A stretch of 64,000 bases of DNA from Anaerovorax odorimutans DSM 5092 (lineage in GTDB: Bacteria > Bacillota > Clostridia > Peptostreptococcales > Anaerovoracaceae), in NCBI RefSeq assembly GCF_000426305.1, contig NZ_AUFC01000014.1, positions 1 through 64,000 of the forward strand, given 5' to 3'. Below, in pieces: positions 34,204 to 42,952 of this stretch (position 1 is its first letter; every line of letters begins with the position of its first letter). Under the pieces are notes generated by a model. That model searched no databases. It saw only the letters and a program-made list of their open reading frames with translations, and was not told the DNA's origin. The translations under genes and the position numbers were made by a program.

Positions 34204-35664
34204 ATGAGAAATTATAAAAAAATATGTATGTACGTTATACTTTTGTTATCAATATTTACTTGTAATGTTTTTGCTTATGATGAAGTTTCTTATTATGCAG
34301 GTAGTGGTGAGCCCTCATATAAAGATGGTATACTTTCTGAAGCGCTATTTAATCAACCATATGGTATGGCTATTGATAGTAATGGAGACATTTTTGTTGC
34401 AGATACTTACAATAATAGAATACGAAAAATCAGTAATAATGAAGTCACAACCATAGCAGGAACTTCTGAAGTTAATGATATTATGGGTTTCCCCCTGGGA
34501 GGTCTAAAAGACGGAAAAACAAAAGAAGCATATTTTAATAGACCAAGAGATTTAGCAATTAATTCTGCAGGAGATATATTTGTAGCTGATACTGATAATA
34601 ATGTAATCAGAAAAATTAGTGATGGAAATGTAACGACTTTTTCAGGTAAAAGTACTGCCGGCTATAAAGATGGAAAAAGTAATATTGCATTATTCAATGC
34701 TCCATCAGGAATTACTGTAAATAGTGATGATCAAATATACATTGCAGATACTATGAATAATAAAATTAGAATCATTGACGAAAGAGGACAAGTTTCCACC
34801 ATGAAGTTTGTATCAGCAGATAGTTCTTATGATTATAGTGTTTTAAATGAACCTAGTGATATTATGTTTGATTCTTATAATAATTTATATGTAGTTGACA
34901 GTGGCAATCAAATGGTTAAAAAAGTAGTTGACGGAAAAATATATCCCGTGGCAGGAAGTATTGGAGAAAAAAACAGCTTTGGATATATAGGAAGCGGTTT
35001 TGTAAATGGTAATTCAAATAGTGCGATGTTTAATTTTCCAAAAGGGATATGTATTTTAGATAATGGATTAATATTCATAGCAGATACTTGGAATCATTCA
35101 ATTAGGGTTATAAAGCCTGATAATACTGTTGAAAATTTAGCAGGAAGTATAAAAGCAGATAATAGAGTGGGAACTTTAGAAGAAAGCAGTTTTAATGCTC
35201 CAAGTGCACTAGCCTATCACGATGGATTTTTATATGTGTCTGACATGTGGAATAATTGTATAAAACGTATTAAATTGGAATATGGAAATAAGATATTTGA
35301 TTTAGATCTTGACTTTGTATCAAAAGATATTGATTTTTCAAAAAGAGATCAAGCTTTTGTTAATATAGCCATAGGTAATGACTTTATTGATTTTAAAGAT
35401 ATCACTACTATTAACATAGATGGCAGCACATATTTTCCCATAAGAACAATTGCAGAAAAGTTAGGTGCATCTGTTGATTATGATGGTAATAACAGATCTG
35501 TTAATATCATTTATAAAGGAAAAGAAATCAATTATAACTTGGATTCTGAAGATCTTAAAGTAATAAATAATCGATCATTAATACATATAAGAACCCTTGC
35601 GAATGATTTAGGCTTTTTCGTGAGCTGGAATGGAAAATATAATACTGTTATTGTAACACAATAA
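34204..35664 (+). CDS. Exported NHL-repeat protein with a C-terminal copper amine oxidase N-like domain
   Basis: 486 residues. Signal peptide MRNYKKICMYVILLLSIFTC, NVFA cleavage region. Then six or so NHL-type beta-propeller blades, each like PYGMAIDSNGDIFVADTYNN and RIRKIS (about 35-370). The last ~100 residues (INIDGSTYFPIRTIAEKLGA, SLIHIRTLANDLGFFVSWNG) form the Cu_amine_oxidN1 'stalk' domain that Firmicutes use on surface proteins. Starts 17 bases after the FecR gene, so they are one operon. Probable extracellular partner. The ligand is unknown. Confidence 0.85.
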   Translation: MRNYKKICMYVILLLSIFTCNVFAYDEVSYYAGSGEPSYKDGILSEALFNQPYGMAIDSNGDIFVADTYNNRIRKISNNEVTTIAGTSEVNDIMGFPLGGLKDGKTKEAYFNRPRDLAINSAGDIFVADTDNNVIRKISDGNVTTFSGKSTAGYKDGKSNIALFNAPSGITVNSDDQIYIADTMNNKIRIIDERGQVSTMKFVSADSSYDYSVLNEPSDIMFDSYNNLYVVDSGNQMVKKVVDGKIYPVAGSIGEKNSFGYIGSGFVNGNSNSAMFNFPKGICILDNGLIFIADTWNHSIRVIKPDNTVENLAGSIKADNRVGTLEESSFNAPSALAYHDGFLYVSDMWNNCIKRIKLEYGNKIFDLDLDFVSKDIDFSKRDQAFVNIAIGNDFIDFKDITTINIDGSTYFPIRTIAEKLGASVDYDGNNRSVNIIYKGKEINYNLDSEDLKVINNRSLIHIRTLANDLGFFVSWNGKYNTVIVTQ

Positions 35665-35704
35665 CATAGATTTTAAGGCAGAGAAAAGTTTATAAGGGGA
35701 GATT

Positions 35705-36403
35705 ATGAATACACAATTTTTATTGTCTTTTCTGCTTGCTCATTTTATTGGTGATTTTGTATTTCAGACTAATAAAATAGCTCAAATGAAAGCTGAAAGT
35801 ATTAAAGGGATATTCTACCACAGTATTATTGTTTTAATTTTTCAGGTTGCATTATTATCTATATTTGGTATTAAAGGCATGGTGGCAGGTTTTATTAGTT
35901 CAATAATACATTTTGCCATAGATTATGGGAAATTAGCAGTTGAAAAACATGTGAAAAGATTATCTTTTATATATTTTGCATTTGATCAAGTTTTGCATAT
36001 TGCAGTAATGGTAATTCTTGATTATATTTTAAAACCTGATATGGTTTTAAATGATCATATGGTTTTATACATAAAGTATCTGATATTTTTTATAGCTTTT
36101 ACATATGTACCTACAATAATGAGTAAGATGTTATTGAGAGATTTATTTTTTAATATAAGAAAAGCACAATTCTTTTTAGGAAATGAAAGAATTATAGATG
36201 GGGCATTTTCTCTGTTGATTTTTATAAGTATAGTTAATTTTAATCTATTGGATATTATATTAAGTTTTATTCTCATTTTTATTATATATCTTATACTTCA
36301 AAAAAAGCTTTATTCTTATACTTTTAATATTATTGTTTTTAAATTTAGCTTTTATCTAATTATTGGATGTATTGGAAGCTTTATATATACAAATTTGTTA
36401 TAG
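35705..36403 (+). CDS. DUF3307 membrane protein
   Basis: 232 residues with about six membrane segments. The N-terminus FLLSFLLAHFIGDFVFQTNK, IAQMKAESIKGIFYHSIIV and FAIDYGKLAVEK matches DUF3307, a family of unknown function whose conserved H, D and Q residues lie in these stretches. RBS AAGGGGAGATT. Follows the NHL gene at 40 bases and may be the last gene of that operon. Confidence 0.75.
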   Translation: MNTQFLLSFLLAHFIGDFVFQTNKIAQMKAESIKGIFYHSIIVLIFQVALLSIFGIKGMVAGFISSIIHFAIDYGKLAVEKHVKRLSFIYFAFDQVLHIAVMVILDYILKPDMVLNDHMVLYIKYLIFFIAFTYVPTIMSKMLLRDLFFNIRKAQFFLGNERIIDGAFSLLIFISIVNFNLLDIILSFILIFIIYLILQKKLYSYTFNIIVFKFSFYLIIGCIGSFIYTNLL

Positions 36404-36477
36404 GTTAAACCCAGATACGTAATTAAAAATAAGGCAGCACTAAAAGAGTCACCTTATTATAGATTATATATTTATAG

Positions 36478-37485
36478 TTAATCAAAATTCATACGAGTAT
36501 CTTCTTTGAAATTTTTTTTTGAAGGATTCCCTTCAGCCCTCCATATTTGTTTATGTTTTAAGTCGTATACAACTGACCAAACAGTATCTGCATTTTTACT
36601 TCTGTCATACTGACAAATAAATCCATATTTTCCTGATAAAAGTGATTGAGCAAATTCAATAGAATAGCTTTTTTCATTATTTTTTAATGCATTATATACT
36701 GTTTGATATCTGTCATCAGAACGCCAATCATCAATATGAGGATTACGGTATGATTTCATTTGTAGTGAATTAAAATTATTTGCTGTAGCTACAAATTTTT
36801 CTTTTTGTTTTTGTTTAATAACTATAATCTTTTCAGGATTACACTCAATTACGGCAATATCTCCTTTTTTATCAGCTATTGTAATAGTCTGTGCAGATGC
36901 TATAGGTAGACGATATATTTCGTCTACTGCTTCCTTAGTTGATTTGCATTTCTCAAGAATATATCTTATCAGCATACCAGCGTTAAGTCCCGGTTTTCTT
37001 ATTTTAGGATATACAAAGGTAAGTCCAGTTGCTAATCCATGTTCATTTACACCATCCTCCATTTGTACATAAGCTGTAGTATTTGAGTTAAAAGAATAAC
37101 TATTTGTTAGATTGTATATACAGTTCATATATAATTTTTCAAGACTTACTAAAAAATCACTGTTTCTGCCAAATATAATTTCGTTATTTGAACTAAATGC
37201 AAAGCATGTGCATTTGTTGTCAAATTCAAAGCAGTACATACAAAACAGAATAGTTTGTAATATTTTCATAGGTATTTCGTTACCATCAGCAATTCCTTTA
37301 ATTTCATCAAGTATTTCAGGAAAATATTTTTTGTATTTTTCTAAGCATTGATTTGCAAATTTATATTTTTCTTCTGTTAATTCAAAAGTAGGACAAAAAT
37401 CAAGTTTCTTTTTGTTGTTTAATAACATTTTTCCCCACTTAAAACCAACTTCATAATGTGTTCCTTTAAATCTTCCGTGATACAT
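36478..37485 (-). CDS. C45-family peptidase / acyl-coenzyme A:6-APA acyltransferase-like hydrolase
   Basis: 335 residues. Family features: MYHGRFKGTHYEVGFKWGK (typical GxxYExGxxxG start), a KCTCFAF segment whose Cys is the likely N-terminal nucleophile after self-cleavage, FGRNSDF, DGVNEHGLATGLTFV, and NNFNSLQMKSYRN later. C45 members are Ntn-hydrolases that cleave linear amide bonds or act as amidohydrolases. The substrate is not known. RBS AGGAGAGTAAAA. Transcribed convergently to the DUF3307 gene and divergently from the WYL regulator. Confidence 0.75.
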   Translation of the reverse strand: MYHGRFKGTHYEVGFKWGKMLLNNKKKLDFCPTFELTEEKYKFANQCLEKYKKYFPEILDEIKGIADGNEIPMKILQTILFCMYCFEFDNKCTCFAFSSNNEIIFGRNSDFLVSLEKLYMNCIYNLTNSYSFNSNTTAYVQMEDGVNEHGLATGLTFVYPKIRKPGLNAGMLIRYILEKCKSTKEAVDEIYRLPIASAQTITIADKKGDIAVIECNPEKIIVIKQKQKEKFVATANNFNSLQMKSYRNPHIDDWRSDDRYQTVYNALKNNEKSYSIEFAQSLLSGKYGFICQYDRSKNADTVWSVVYDLKHKQIWRAEGNPSKKNFKEDTRMNFD

Positions 37486-37617
37486 ATTTTTACTCTCCTA
37501 ATATAGTATTTGGGAGCTGGCGCCTTCTCACAATATAAGCCTAATTGAATAAAAAATTTATGTCAAGCTCTATATTAATTTTGTTTTTTACTTTAATAAA
37601 AATAGAAAATCAAATGT

Positions 37618-37641
37618 AATATGACTTGCAGATGTCATATT
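37618..37641. promoter_or_regulatory. Palindromic operator upstream of the WYL regulator
   Basis: AATATGAC-N8-GTCATATT, perfect 8-bp arms, 30 bases before the regulator start. The same arms with the same spacing recur at 38566-38589. Confidence 0.75.
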
Positions 37642-37670
37642 ATGTTTGTATACTAAAGCAGGGTGATAAA

Positions 37671-38579
37671 ATGCAAATTAACCGATTATTTCAGATTGTA
37701 TATATATTACTTGATAAAAAAACAGTAACATCTAAAGAACTTGCAGAGAAGTTTGAGGTTTCAACAAGAACTATTTATCGTGATATTGAGATTTTGTCTT
37801 CAGCAGGTATTCCTATATATATGAAAAAGGGAAAAGGAGGGGGGATATCACTATTACCTAATTTTGTGTTGAATAAAGCTGTTATAACAGATAGTGAAAA
37901 AGAAAATATTATATCATCTTTAAAAGCTGTAAATGCTGTTAATTTAAGTAAAACTGACAATGCTATAGAAAAACTCAGCAGTTTATTTGGTGAAACAAAT
38001 ACAGATTGGATTGAAGTGAGCTTTTCATCTTGGTATAATTCACAAAATGAAGTTGATACTTTTAATAAAATTAAAATTGCCATATTAGGTAAAAAAATAA
38101 TTTTATTTTCTTATGCCAGTGCAAAAAGTGAAAAAACATTACGTAAAGTAGAGCCTTTAAAACTTTGTTTTAGAAGCGGAGCGTGGTATTTATATGCATA
38201 TTGTAAGGTAAGAGGTGATTTCCGTTTCTTTAAGCTTAAGCGTATAAGTGATCTTTCTTTGTTAGAAGAAAATTTCCAGAGAAAATCACCAAAACAAGTT
38301 TTTTCTGAGGATGATATTTTTCAGGAGGAATTTGTTAAGCTGAAATTAAAATTATCTGCACAAATGGCTTACAGGGTGTATGATGAATTTGATGACTATG
38401 AGTTGCAAAAAGATGGGAGCTTTATAGCACAAATAAAGTATCCAAAAGATAAATGGCTGATTTCTTATATTTTGACATTTGGAAAACATTGTGAAGTTTT
38501 AGAACCTTATGATATAAGAAATAGTATAAAAGAAGAATTGCAAAATATATTAAAAAATTATTTTGAATATGACGTATAG
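37671..38579 (+). CDS. YafY-type transcriptional regulator with HTH and WYL domains
   Basis: 302 residues from ATG 37671, which has GGGTGAT upstream. An in-frame start at 37626 lies inside the operator and is unlikely. HTH_11/DeoR-like N-terminus: RLFQIVYILLDKKTVTSKEL, FEVSTRTIYRDIEILSSAGI, GKGGGISLLPNF. WYL domain about 135-205 with KVEPLKLCFRSGAWYLYAYC, FRFFKLKRISDL. A C-terminal extension (WCX) follows. WYL domains bind ligands that control DNA binding. It lies between two identical palindromes, which implies autoregulation and control of the next gene. Confidence 0.9.
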   Translation: MQINRLFQIVYILLDKKTVTSKELAEKFEVSTRTIYRDIEILSSAGIPIYMKKGKGGGISLLPNFVLNKAVITDSEKENIISSLKAVNAVNLSKTDNAIEKLSSLFGETNTDWIEVSFSSWYNSQNEVDTFNKIKIAILGKKIILFSYASAKSEKTLRKVEPLKLCFRSGAWYLYAYCKVRGDFRFFKLKRISDLSLLEENFQRKSPKQVFSEDDIFQEEFVKLKLKLSAQMAYRVYDEFDDYELQKDGSFIAQIKYPKDKWLISYILTFGKHCEVLEPYDIRNSIKEELQNILKNYFEYDV

Positions 38580-38589
38580 CTGTCATATT
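38566..38589. promoter_or_regulatory. Second palindromic operator, upstream of the GyrI-like gene
   Basis: AATATGAC-N8-GTCATATT overlaps the regulator's stop codon and is followed by TATTATAAT (-10-like, about 38595-38603). Arms identical to 37618-37641, spacer different. Confidence 0.75.
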
Positions 38590-38632
38590 ATGATTATTAT
38601 AATAGCCTTAAATATAAGGAGGTTATTAAATA

Positions 38633-39073
38633 ATGAATTACGAAATAATAAACTTAGAGAAGAAAATAATTGTAGGAGTAAGTGCAATTACAAGCAATAC
38701 TGATCCTAAAATGGGGGAAGTTATAAGTGGTCTTTGGGAAAAGCTATATCAAGGTGGAGTGAATCCATCAATTAAAAATAAGGTTAATGATTATGCCATT
38801 GGTCTTTATTCCGATTATAAAAATGATAAATATTGTGTTACTGCCGGCAATGAGGTTTCGAAAGCTGAAAATGAGGATTTAACGGTTAAGATTATTCCTG
38901 CCGGAAAATACGCAAAGTTTTCAGTACATGGCGATATGCAAAAAGCAGTTGCTGAGGCATGGGGAAAGATTTGGAAAATGAATTTGAATAGAAGCTTTAC
39001 GGGGGATTTTGAAGAATACCTTAACAGTGATTGGGAAAATGCTGATATTGATATTTATATAGCATTAAAATAA
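38633..39073 (+). CDS. GyrI-like / AraC effector-binding domain protein
   Basis: 146 residues, a stand-alone effector-binding (SOUL/GyrI-like) domain: MNYEIINLEKKIIVGVSAIT, YAIGLYSDYKNDKYCVTAG, KIIPAGKYAKFSVHGDMQKA and a C-terminal NADIDIYIAL. These small domains bind hydrophobic ligands or modify them, and are often next to YafY-type regulators. RBS AAGGAGGTTATTAAATA. Preceded by the second operator. Confidence 0.85.
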   Translation: MNYEIINLEKKIIVGVSAITSNTDPKMGEVISGLWEKLYQGGVNPSIKNKVNDYAIGLYSDYKNDKYCVTAGNEVSKAENEDLTVKIIPAGKYAKFSVHGDMQKAVAEAWGKIWKMNLNRSFTGDFEEYLNSDWENADIDIYIALK

Positions 39074-39158
39074 CTTAATTGACTGTTTAAACATTTTGAA
39101 ATTTAGAGAATAAGTTTGAGAAGATATTAGAGATTAAAGGTTTATAAGGGGTGCTGTT

Positions 39159-39623
39159 ATGGAATTTAAGCTAGCTTTATTAGCTGTAAAAGATGTACAA
39201 ATTTCTAAAAAGTTTTATAGAGAGTTATTTGATCAGGATGTTATTCTTGATCTAGGTAAAAATGTTACTTTCAGCGGAGGTTTTGCAGTTCAAGAAGATT
39301 TTTCATGGCTGACTGATTTACCTGCCGATTCTGTTATACAAAAATCGCATAATATGGAATTATATTTTGAAGTGGATGATTTTGAAGCTTTTATTGAAAA
39401 GCTTCAAAAATATAAAAATGTGCAATATGTTTGTAATCCAATGAAGCATGAGTGGCAGCAGAGAGTTGTACGGATTTATGATCCTGATTACCATATTATT
39501 GAGATCGGAGAATCTATGGAGGTTATAGCAAGAAGATATCTTCAAGATGGATATTCTGAAGAAGAAACTGCAAAAATTATTCAACACCCTATTGAGTTTA
39601 TTAAGTATTGCAAACGAGATTAG
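39159..39623 (+). CDS. VOC-family (glyoxalase/bleomycin resistance-like) protein
   Basis: 154 residues. One VOC fold of two beta-alpha-beta-beta-beta modules: MEFKLALLAVKDVQISKKFY, NMELYFEVDDFEAFIEKLQK and RVVRIYDPDYHIIEIGESME, with E at the expected metal position. A ~35-residue C-terminal extension is of unknown use. RBS AAGGGGTGC. Part of a short run of small cytoplasmic proteins after the GyrI-like gene. Confidence 0.85.
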   Translation: MEFKLALLAVKDVQISKKFYRELFDQDVILDLGKNVTFSGGFAVQEDFSWLTDLPADSVIQKSHNMELYFEVDDFEAFIEKLQKYKNVQYVCNPMKHEWQQRVVRIYDPDYHIIEIGESMEVIARRYLQDGYSEEETAKIIQHPIEFIKYCKRD

Positions 39624-39636
39624 AGGAGAAAAAATT

Positions 39637-39954
39637 ATGTCTTCAAATTTAGATTATGTTAAATATATTTGCGAACAGATGAGTGATGCGGGTAATATTA
39701 CATATAAAAAAATGTTTGGTGATTATACAATCTATTGCGACAGTAAAGTTTTAGGCTTGATTTGTGATAATCAAGTATTTATAAAGCCTACTGAGAAGGG
39801 ACAAGCTTTAATTCCAGATGCCATAAAGGAATCACCTTATAAAGGAGCAAAGCCATATATTTTATTAGAGGATTTTGATGATAAGGATTTCATAACTAAA
39901 TTCATTATTGCAACTTGTATTGAATTACCTTTTCCAAAACCAAGGAAAAAATAG
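39637..39954 (+). CDS. TfoX N-terminal domain protein
   Basis: 105 residues from ATG 39637 (GAGGAGAAAAAATT upstream). SNLDYVKYICEQMSDAGNIT, YKKMFGDYTIYCDSKVLGLI, and the Pro-rich end LPFPKPRKK are typical of stand-alone TfoX_N proteins, also found in Gram-positives where a competence role is not shown. Starts 13 bases after the VOC gene. Same operon. Confidence 0.85.
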   Translation: MSSNLDYVKYICEQMSDAGNITYKKMFGDYTIYCDSKVLGLICDNQVFIKPTEKGQALIPDAIKESPYKGAKPYILLEDFDDKDFITKFIIATCIELPFPKPRKK

Positions 39955-40183
39955 ATTAAAGGCACAAAACGTTATGAAAAACCCTCATTATAGCACAGTT
40001 TCAGTGTTACAAAATTAAGTCAGATATATAACCTTAACTTGTTTAATATTGAATTTTTATGACCACCAAACGGTGGTCTATTTGTCGTGCTCTCGATACT
40101 ATTTGTGTTGCTTACTTTCTTTTTTACCCTTAACCTCTAACATTTAATAACTTTTAGATGGGAAATTTTTTATTAAAATACTA
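39955..40183. other. Intergenic region with a short hairpin
   Basis: GACCACC-AAAC-GGTGGTC (40061-40078) followed by TATTTGTC could end the TfoX operon. Otherwise no feature before the BlaI promoter. Confidence 0.45.
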
Positions 40184-40238
40184 TTGACAAATATAGATTG
40201 CAGTTGTAATCTATAAAAGAACGATTGCAATTGTAATC
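40184..40238 (+). promoter_or_regulatory. Promoter with two BlaI/MecI-type operators
   Basis: TTGACA (40184-40189) starts a promoter with TAATCT (40207-40212) as likely -10. Operator 1: TATAGATT-N8-AATCTATA at 40192-40215, covering the spacer. Operator 2: GATT-N8-AATC at 40223-40238, covering the start region. The spacers GCAGTTGT and GCAATTGT are nearly identical. This is the usual layout for autorepression by BlaI-family dimers. Confidence 0.75.
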
Positions 40239-40260
40239 TATATTGAGAGGAGGTTTAACA

Positions 40261-40638
40261 ATGAAGATGCCAAAGATTTCCGAGTCTGAATGGGAAATCA
40301 TGAAAATTGTATGGGAAAAGCATCCGGTTACTTCTGAGGAAATTATAAAAAGTCTTTCAAATAAAAAGGACTGGACAGCCAAAACCGTAAAGTCTTTTTT
40401 AAACAGACTATTAAAAAAAGAGGTCATAGGCTTTGAAAAGTCAGGAAGGAATTACCTGTATTATCCGTTATTTTCTGAAGAAGAATGTATAAGTTTTGAG
40501 AGTGAAACTTTCTTAAATAGGGTATATGGTGGTGCAATTGAACTATTATTTTCTCATTATTTGAAACATGAGGTATTATCCGATAAAGAATTAGAAAATC
40601 TTGAAAAAATTCTTCATGAAAGAAAAAGGAAAGATTAA
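40261..40638 (+). CDS. BlaI/MecI/CopY-family repressor
   Basis: 125 residues from ATG 40261 (GAGAGGAGGTTTAACA upstream). Winged helix: MKMPKISESEWEIMKIVWEK, HPVTSEEIIKSLS, WTAKTVKSFLNRLLKKEVIG, FEKSGRNYLYYPLFSEEECI. The proteolysis-prone linker and C-terminal dimer helix are present. It represses the operon through the two operators just upstream. Release would depend on cleavage triggered by the M56 sensor that follows. Confidence 0.93.
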   Translation: MKMPKISESEWEIMKIVWEKHPVTSEEIIKSLSNKKDWTAKTVKSFLNRLLKKEVIGFEKSGRNYLYYPLFSEEECISFESETFLNRVYGGAIELLFSHYLKHEVLSDKELENLEKILHERKRKD

Positions 40639-40639
40639 A

Positions 40640-42742
40640 ATGACAGAGAGTTTAAAGATAATATTTCTTTGGGTGATTTATTCATCTATATCTGCAACTA
40701 TGATAGCATTGCTGGTAATGGCAATTAAATCAATTTTTAAAAACAAAATAAAGTCCAGAGTATATTGTATACTATGGTCTTTGATAATTTTAAGACTTAT
40801 AATAGCTCCAATTGCTCCTGAAAGTCAAATCAGTATGTTTAATCTGTTAAGTTATGACACCCTTAAGTTACAGAACCAGGTGGTTCAAAACAATAACTTC
40901 TCTATAGATGATTCTAAGACTTATGATACTTCAAAAGAGAAAGCGGAATTAGAGCAAATCTCAATAGCACAAAGTGATAATGGCAAAACAGATTTAATTA
41001 CCAGAGAACAAGATACTTTTCATATTGATATAGATATATTTTTTATTGCCGCGTTGATTTGGCTGATTGGTTTATTGCTGATAACAAGTACTATAATTTG
41101 CTCAAGTATTGCATTTAAAAAGAGAATAAAGTATGCTGAAAGGATTCCAGCATCACAACTTCCCCAATTTATAAGTTGTAAAAAAAGTGGAATAAGGGCA
41201 AATATTAAAGTTTATAGTTCAAATTATATAGCTAACCCGTGTATAACAGGGATATTTAACCCTAAGATATATATACCACAGGAAGTATTAGCTATATCTG
41301 ATAGACAACAGCTAAAACATATATTAATGCATGAATATGCTCATTATAAAAGATGGGATAATTTAAGCAATATTTTTATTTTAGCAGTAAATGTTGTACA
41401 TTGGTTTAATCCTATCTTATGGTATGCTATGCATCAGTTGAAACAGGATGTAGAAGTATCCTGTGATGTATATGCTCTGGAAATGCTTGGCTTTGACGAG
41501 GTGATTCCTTATGGAATGACATTGATTAATCATTGCAGGCAAAGACCAAAAAGGGGTATTCAATTAAATTTATTAAATTATTATGAAACAGAAAATCAAG
41601 TTAAAAGAAGAATTGTTATGATAAAAAATTTCAAAAAAGGTACATATAAAGTGACTGTAGCAGCACTTATTCTGTGCTTGTCACTTGGAGCAATTACCTT
41701 AACAAATGCTACGGCTCCAAAAGTTAATACCGACTCAGCCAGTAATAATAGTATGGATGCTAAATTTAGACTTGCCGGAGGACTTCTTACAGAAGGAAAA
41801 ACTTATTTTAATGTTAATTTAGAACAAGCAACGAAGTATGCAGATTTTGATTTTAAGATACCTGATTATATTCCAAATGGGGCTAGATTTTGGATGATAG
41901 AAGGTGATGACAAAATTAATAAAGTATATTTTAATAAAAATGTAGATTTAGAAGGGGATCTTAAAGATAAGGTAAAGGAATGTTACTATGAAGTTTGGAC
42001 TTGTAAGACAAACCCACTGCAGGCAATTAAAAATGTTAAGGATGGGTATACCCATACTTATCAGGAAAAAGCTGCTGAAATTTCTGGGGTAAAAGGTACA
42101 ATGCTGACTGATTTTAGCAAAGATGACGCAAACGTTAATTGGATGACAAAATATTTCATATGGAGTGAAAATAATGTTTGGTATAGCATAGTAAATCATA
42201 ATATATCATTTACTTCAGATTATATTATTTCTAATGAAGAACTAGAGCAAATAGTTAAATCAATGAAATTCCCGGAGCAAATAAAAAATGCAGACTATAG
42301 CTGGTCAAAAGACAAGGGTTTTGAAATTTATGACGAGGAAGATTTAAAAAAGGTAGAAAGTGTTTATGGTTTTAAAACTAAATTCCCGCTTAGCCTGCCA
42401 GGAGGGCTTGTTCCAGATTCTGCAAGAATAAAGCAATATGAAGATGGTGAATATGTACTGGTGACACGTTATTCATTAAAAAAAGAACCTAAAGAAAAGG
42501 AAAAAAATTTAGAATTTCTAATGATAATGTTAATTCAAGGCAAGTATTCATTTGATTATGACCAAGTAAAGGAAAAAAATAGTGCGTTTATGAAAATTAA
42601 CGGTATCGATATTTATAAAATAGGGGATAATTACATCTGGAAACAAAATAATCTTTATTATTCAGCAGATATTGACAAGGAAATCGAAGAAAAAGACAGA
42701 GAAAATATAATAAAAACATTTATAAATGCACCTCTTAAATAG
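40640..42742 (+). CDS. BlaR1/MecR1-like M56 sensor metallopeptidase with a non-penicillin-binding C-terminus
   Basis: 700 residues. Membrane M56 domain (about 1-340) with the zinc motif HEYAH (231-235) and SCDVYALEMLG downstream. The C-terminal ~350 residues have no SxxK penicillin-binding signature that I can find and instead look like tandem DUF4367-type segments (FDFKIPDYIPNGARF, KTKFPLSLPGGLVPDSARI). So it senses something other than beta-lactams by direct acylation. ATG follows AAGGAAAGATTAAA and overlaps nothing. It is 2 bases after the repressor stop. No beta-lactamase gene is nearby. Confidence 0.85.
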   Translation: MTESLKIIFLWVIYSSISATMIALLVMAIKSIFKNKIKSRVYCILWSLIILRLIIAPIAPESQISMFNLLSYDTLKLQNQVVQNNNFSIDDSKTYDTSKEKAELEQISIAQSDNGKTDLITREQDTFHIDIDIFFIAALIWLIGLLLITSTIICSSIAFKKRIKYAERIPASQLPQFISCKKSGIRANIKVYSSNYIANPCITGIFNPKIYIPQEVLAISDRQQLKHILMHEYAHYKRWDNLSNIFILAVNVVHWFNPILWYAMHQLKQDVEVSCDVYALEMLGFDEVIPYGMTLINHCRQRPKRGIQLNLLNYYETENQVKRRIVMIKNFKKGTYKVTVAALILCLSLGAITLTNATAPKVNTDSASNNSMDAKFRLAGGLLTEGKTYFNVNLEQATKYADFDFKIPDYIPNGARFWMIEGDDKINKVYFNKNVDLEGDLKDKVKECYYEVWTCKTNPLQAIKNVKDGYTHTYQEKAAEISGVKGTMLTDFSKDDANVNWMTKYFIWSENNVWYSIVNHNISFTSDYIISNEELEQIVKSMKFPEQIKNADYSWSKDKGFEIYDEEDLKKVESVYGFKTKFPLSLPGGLVPDSARIKQYEDGEYVLVTRYSLKKEPKEKEKNLEFLMIMLIQGKYSFDYDQVKEKNSAFMKINGIDIYKIGDNYIWKQNNLYYSADIDKEIEEKDRENIIKTFINAPLK

Positions 42743-42885
42743 GTTATTTAAAAAAGTAATAAATTTTTATATTTAGCAATTAATATTATTAAGACATTTA
42801 ATTTAGGGGTATTAAAATATTAAAAAAGAAGAGGGCTATCATACTTATTGATGAACTGCCCCCCTGTAGAATAGAAAGTATTATA

Positions 42886-42922
42886 ATAAATGCCTTTACA
42901 TAAAAAGTGTAAGGCATTTATA
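42886..42922. terminator. Convergent terminator
   Basis: ATAAATGCCTTTACA and TGTAAGGCATTTAT form a stem with a 7-base loop between the converging M56 and transglutaminase genes. Confidence 0.6.
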
Positions 42923-42952
42923 ATTTATATTACTATTAAATGCTTAAGAAAT

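Noticed and set aside
40184-42742. Beta-lactam resistance operon
   Set aside because: Repressor and sensor are present, but no beta-lactamase or PBP gene is adjacent and the sensor lacks a visible penicillin-binding motif.
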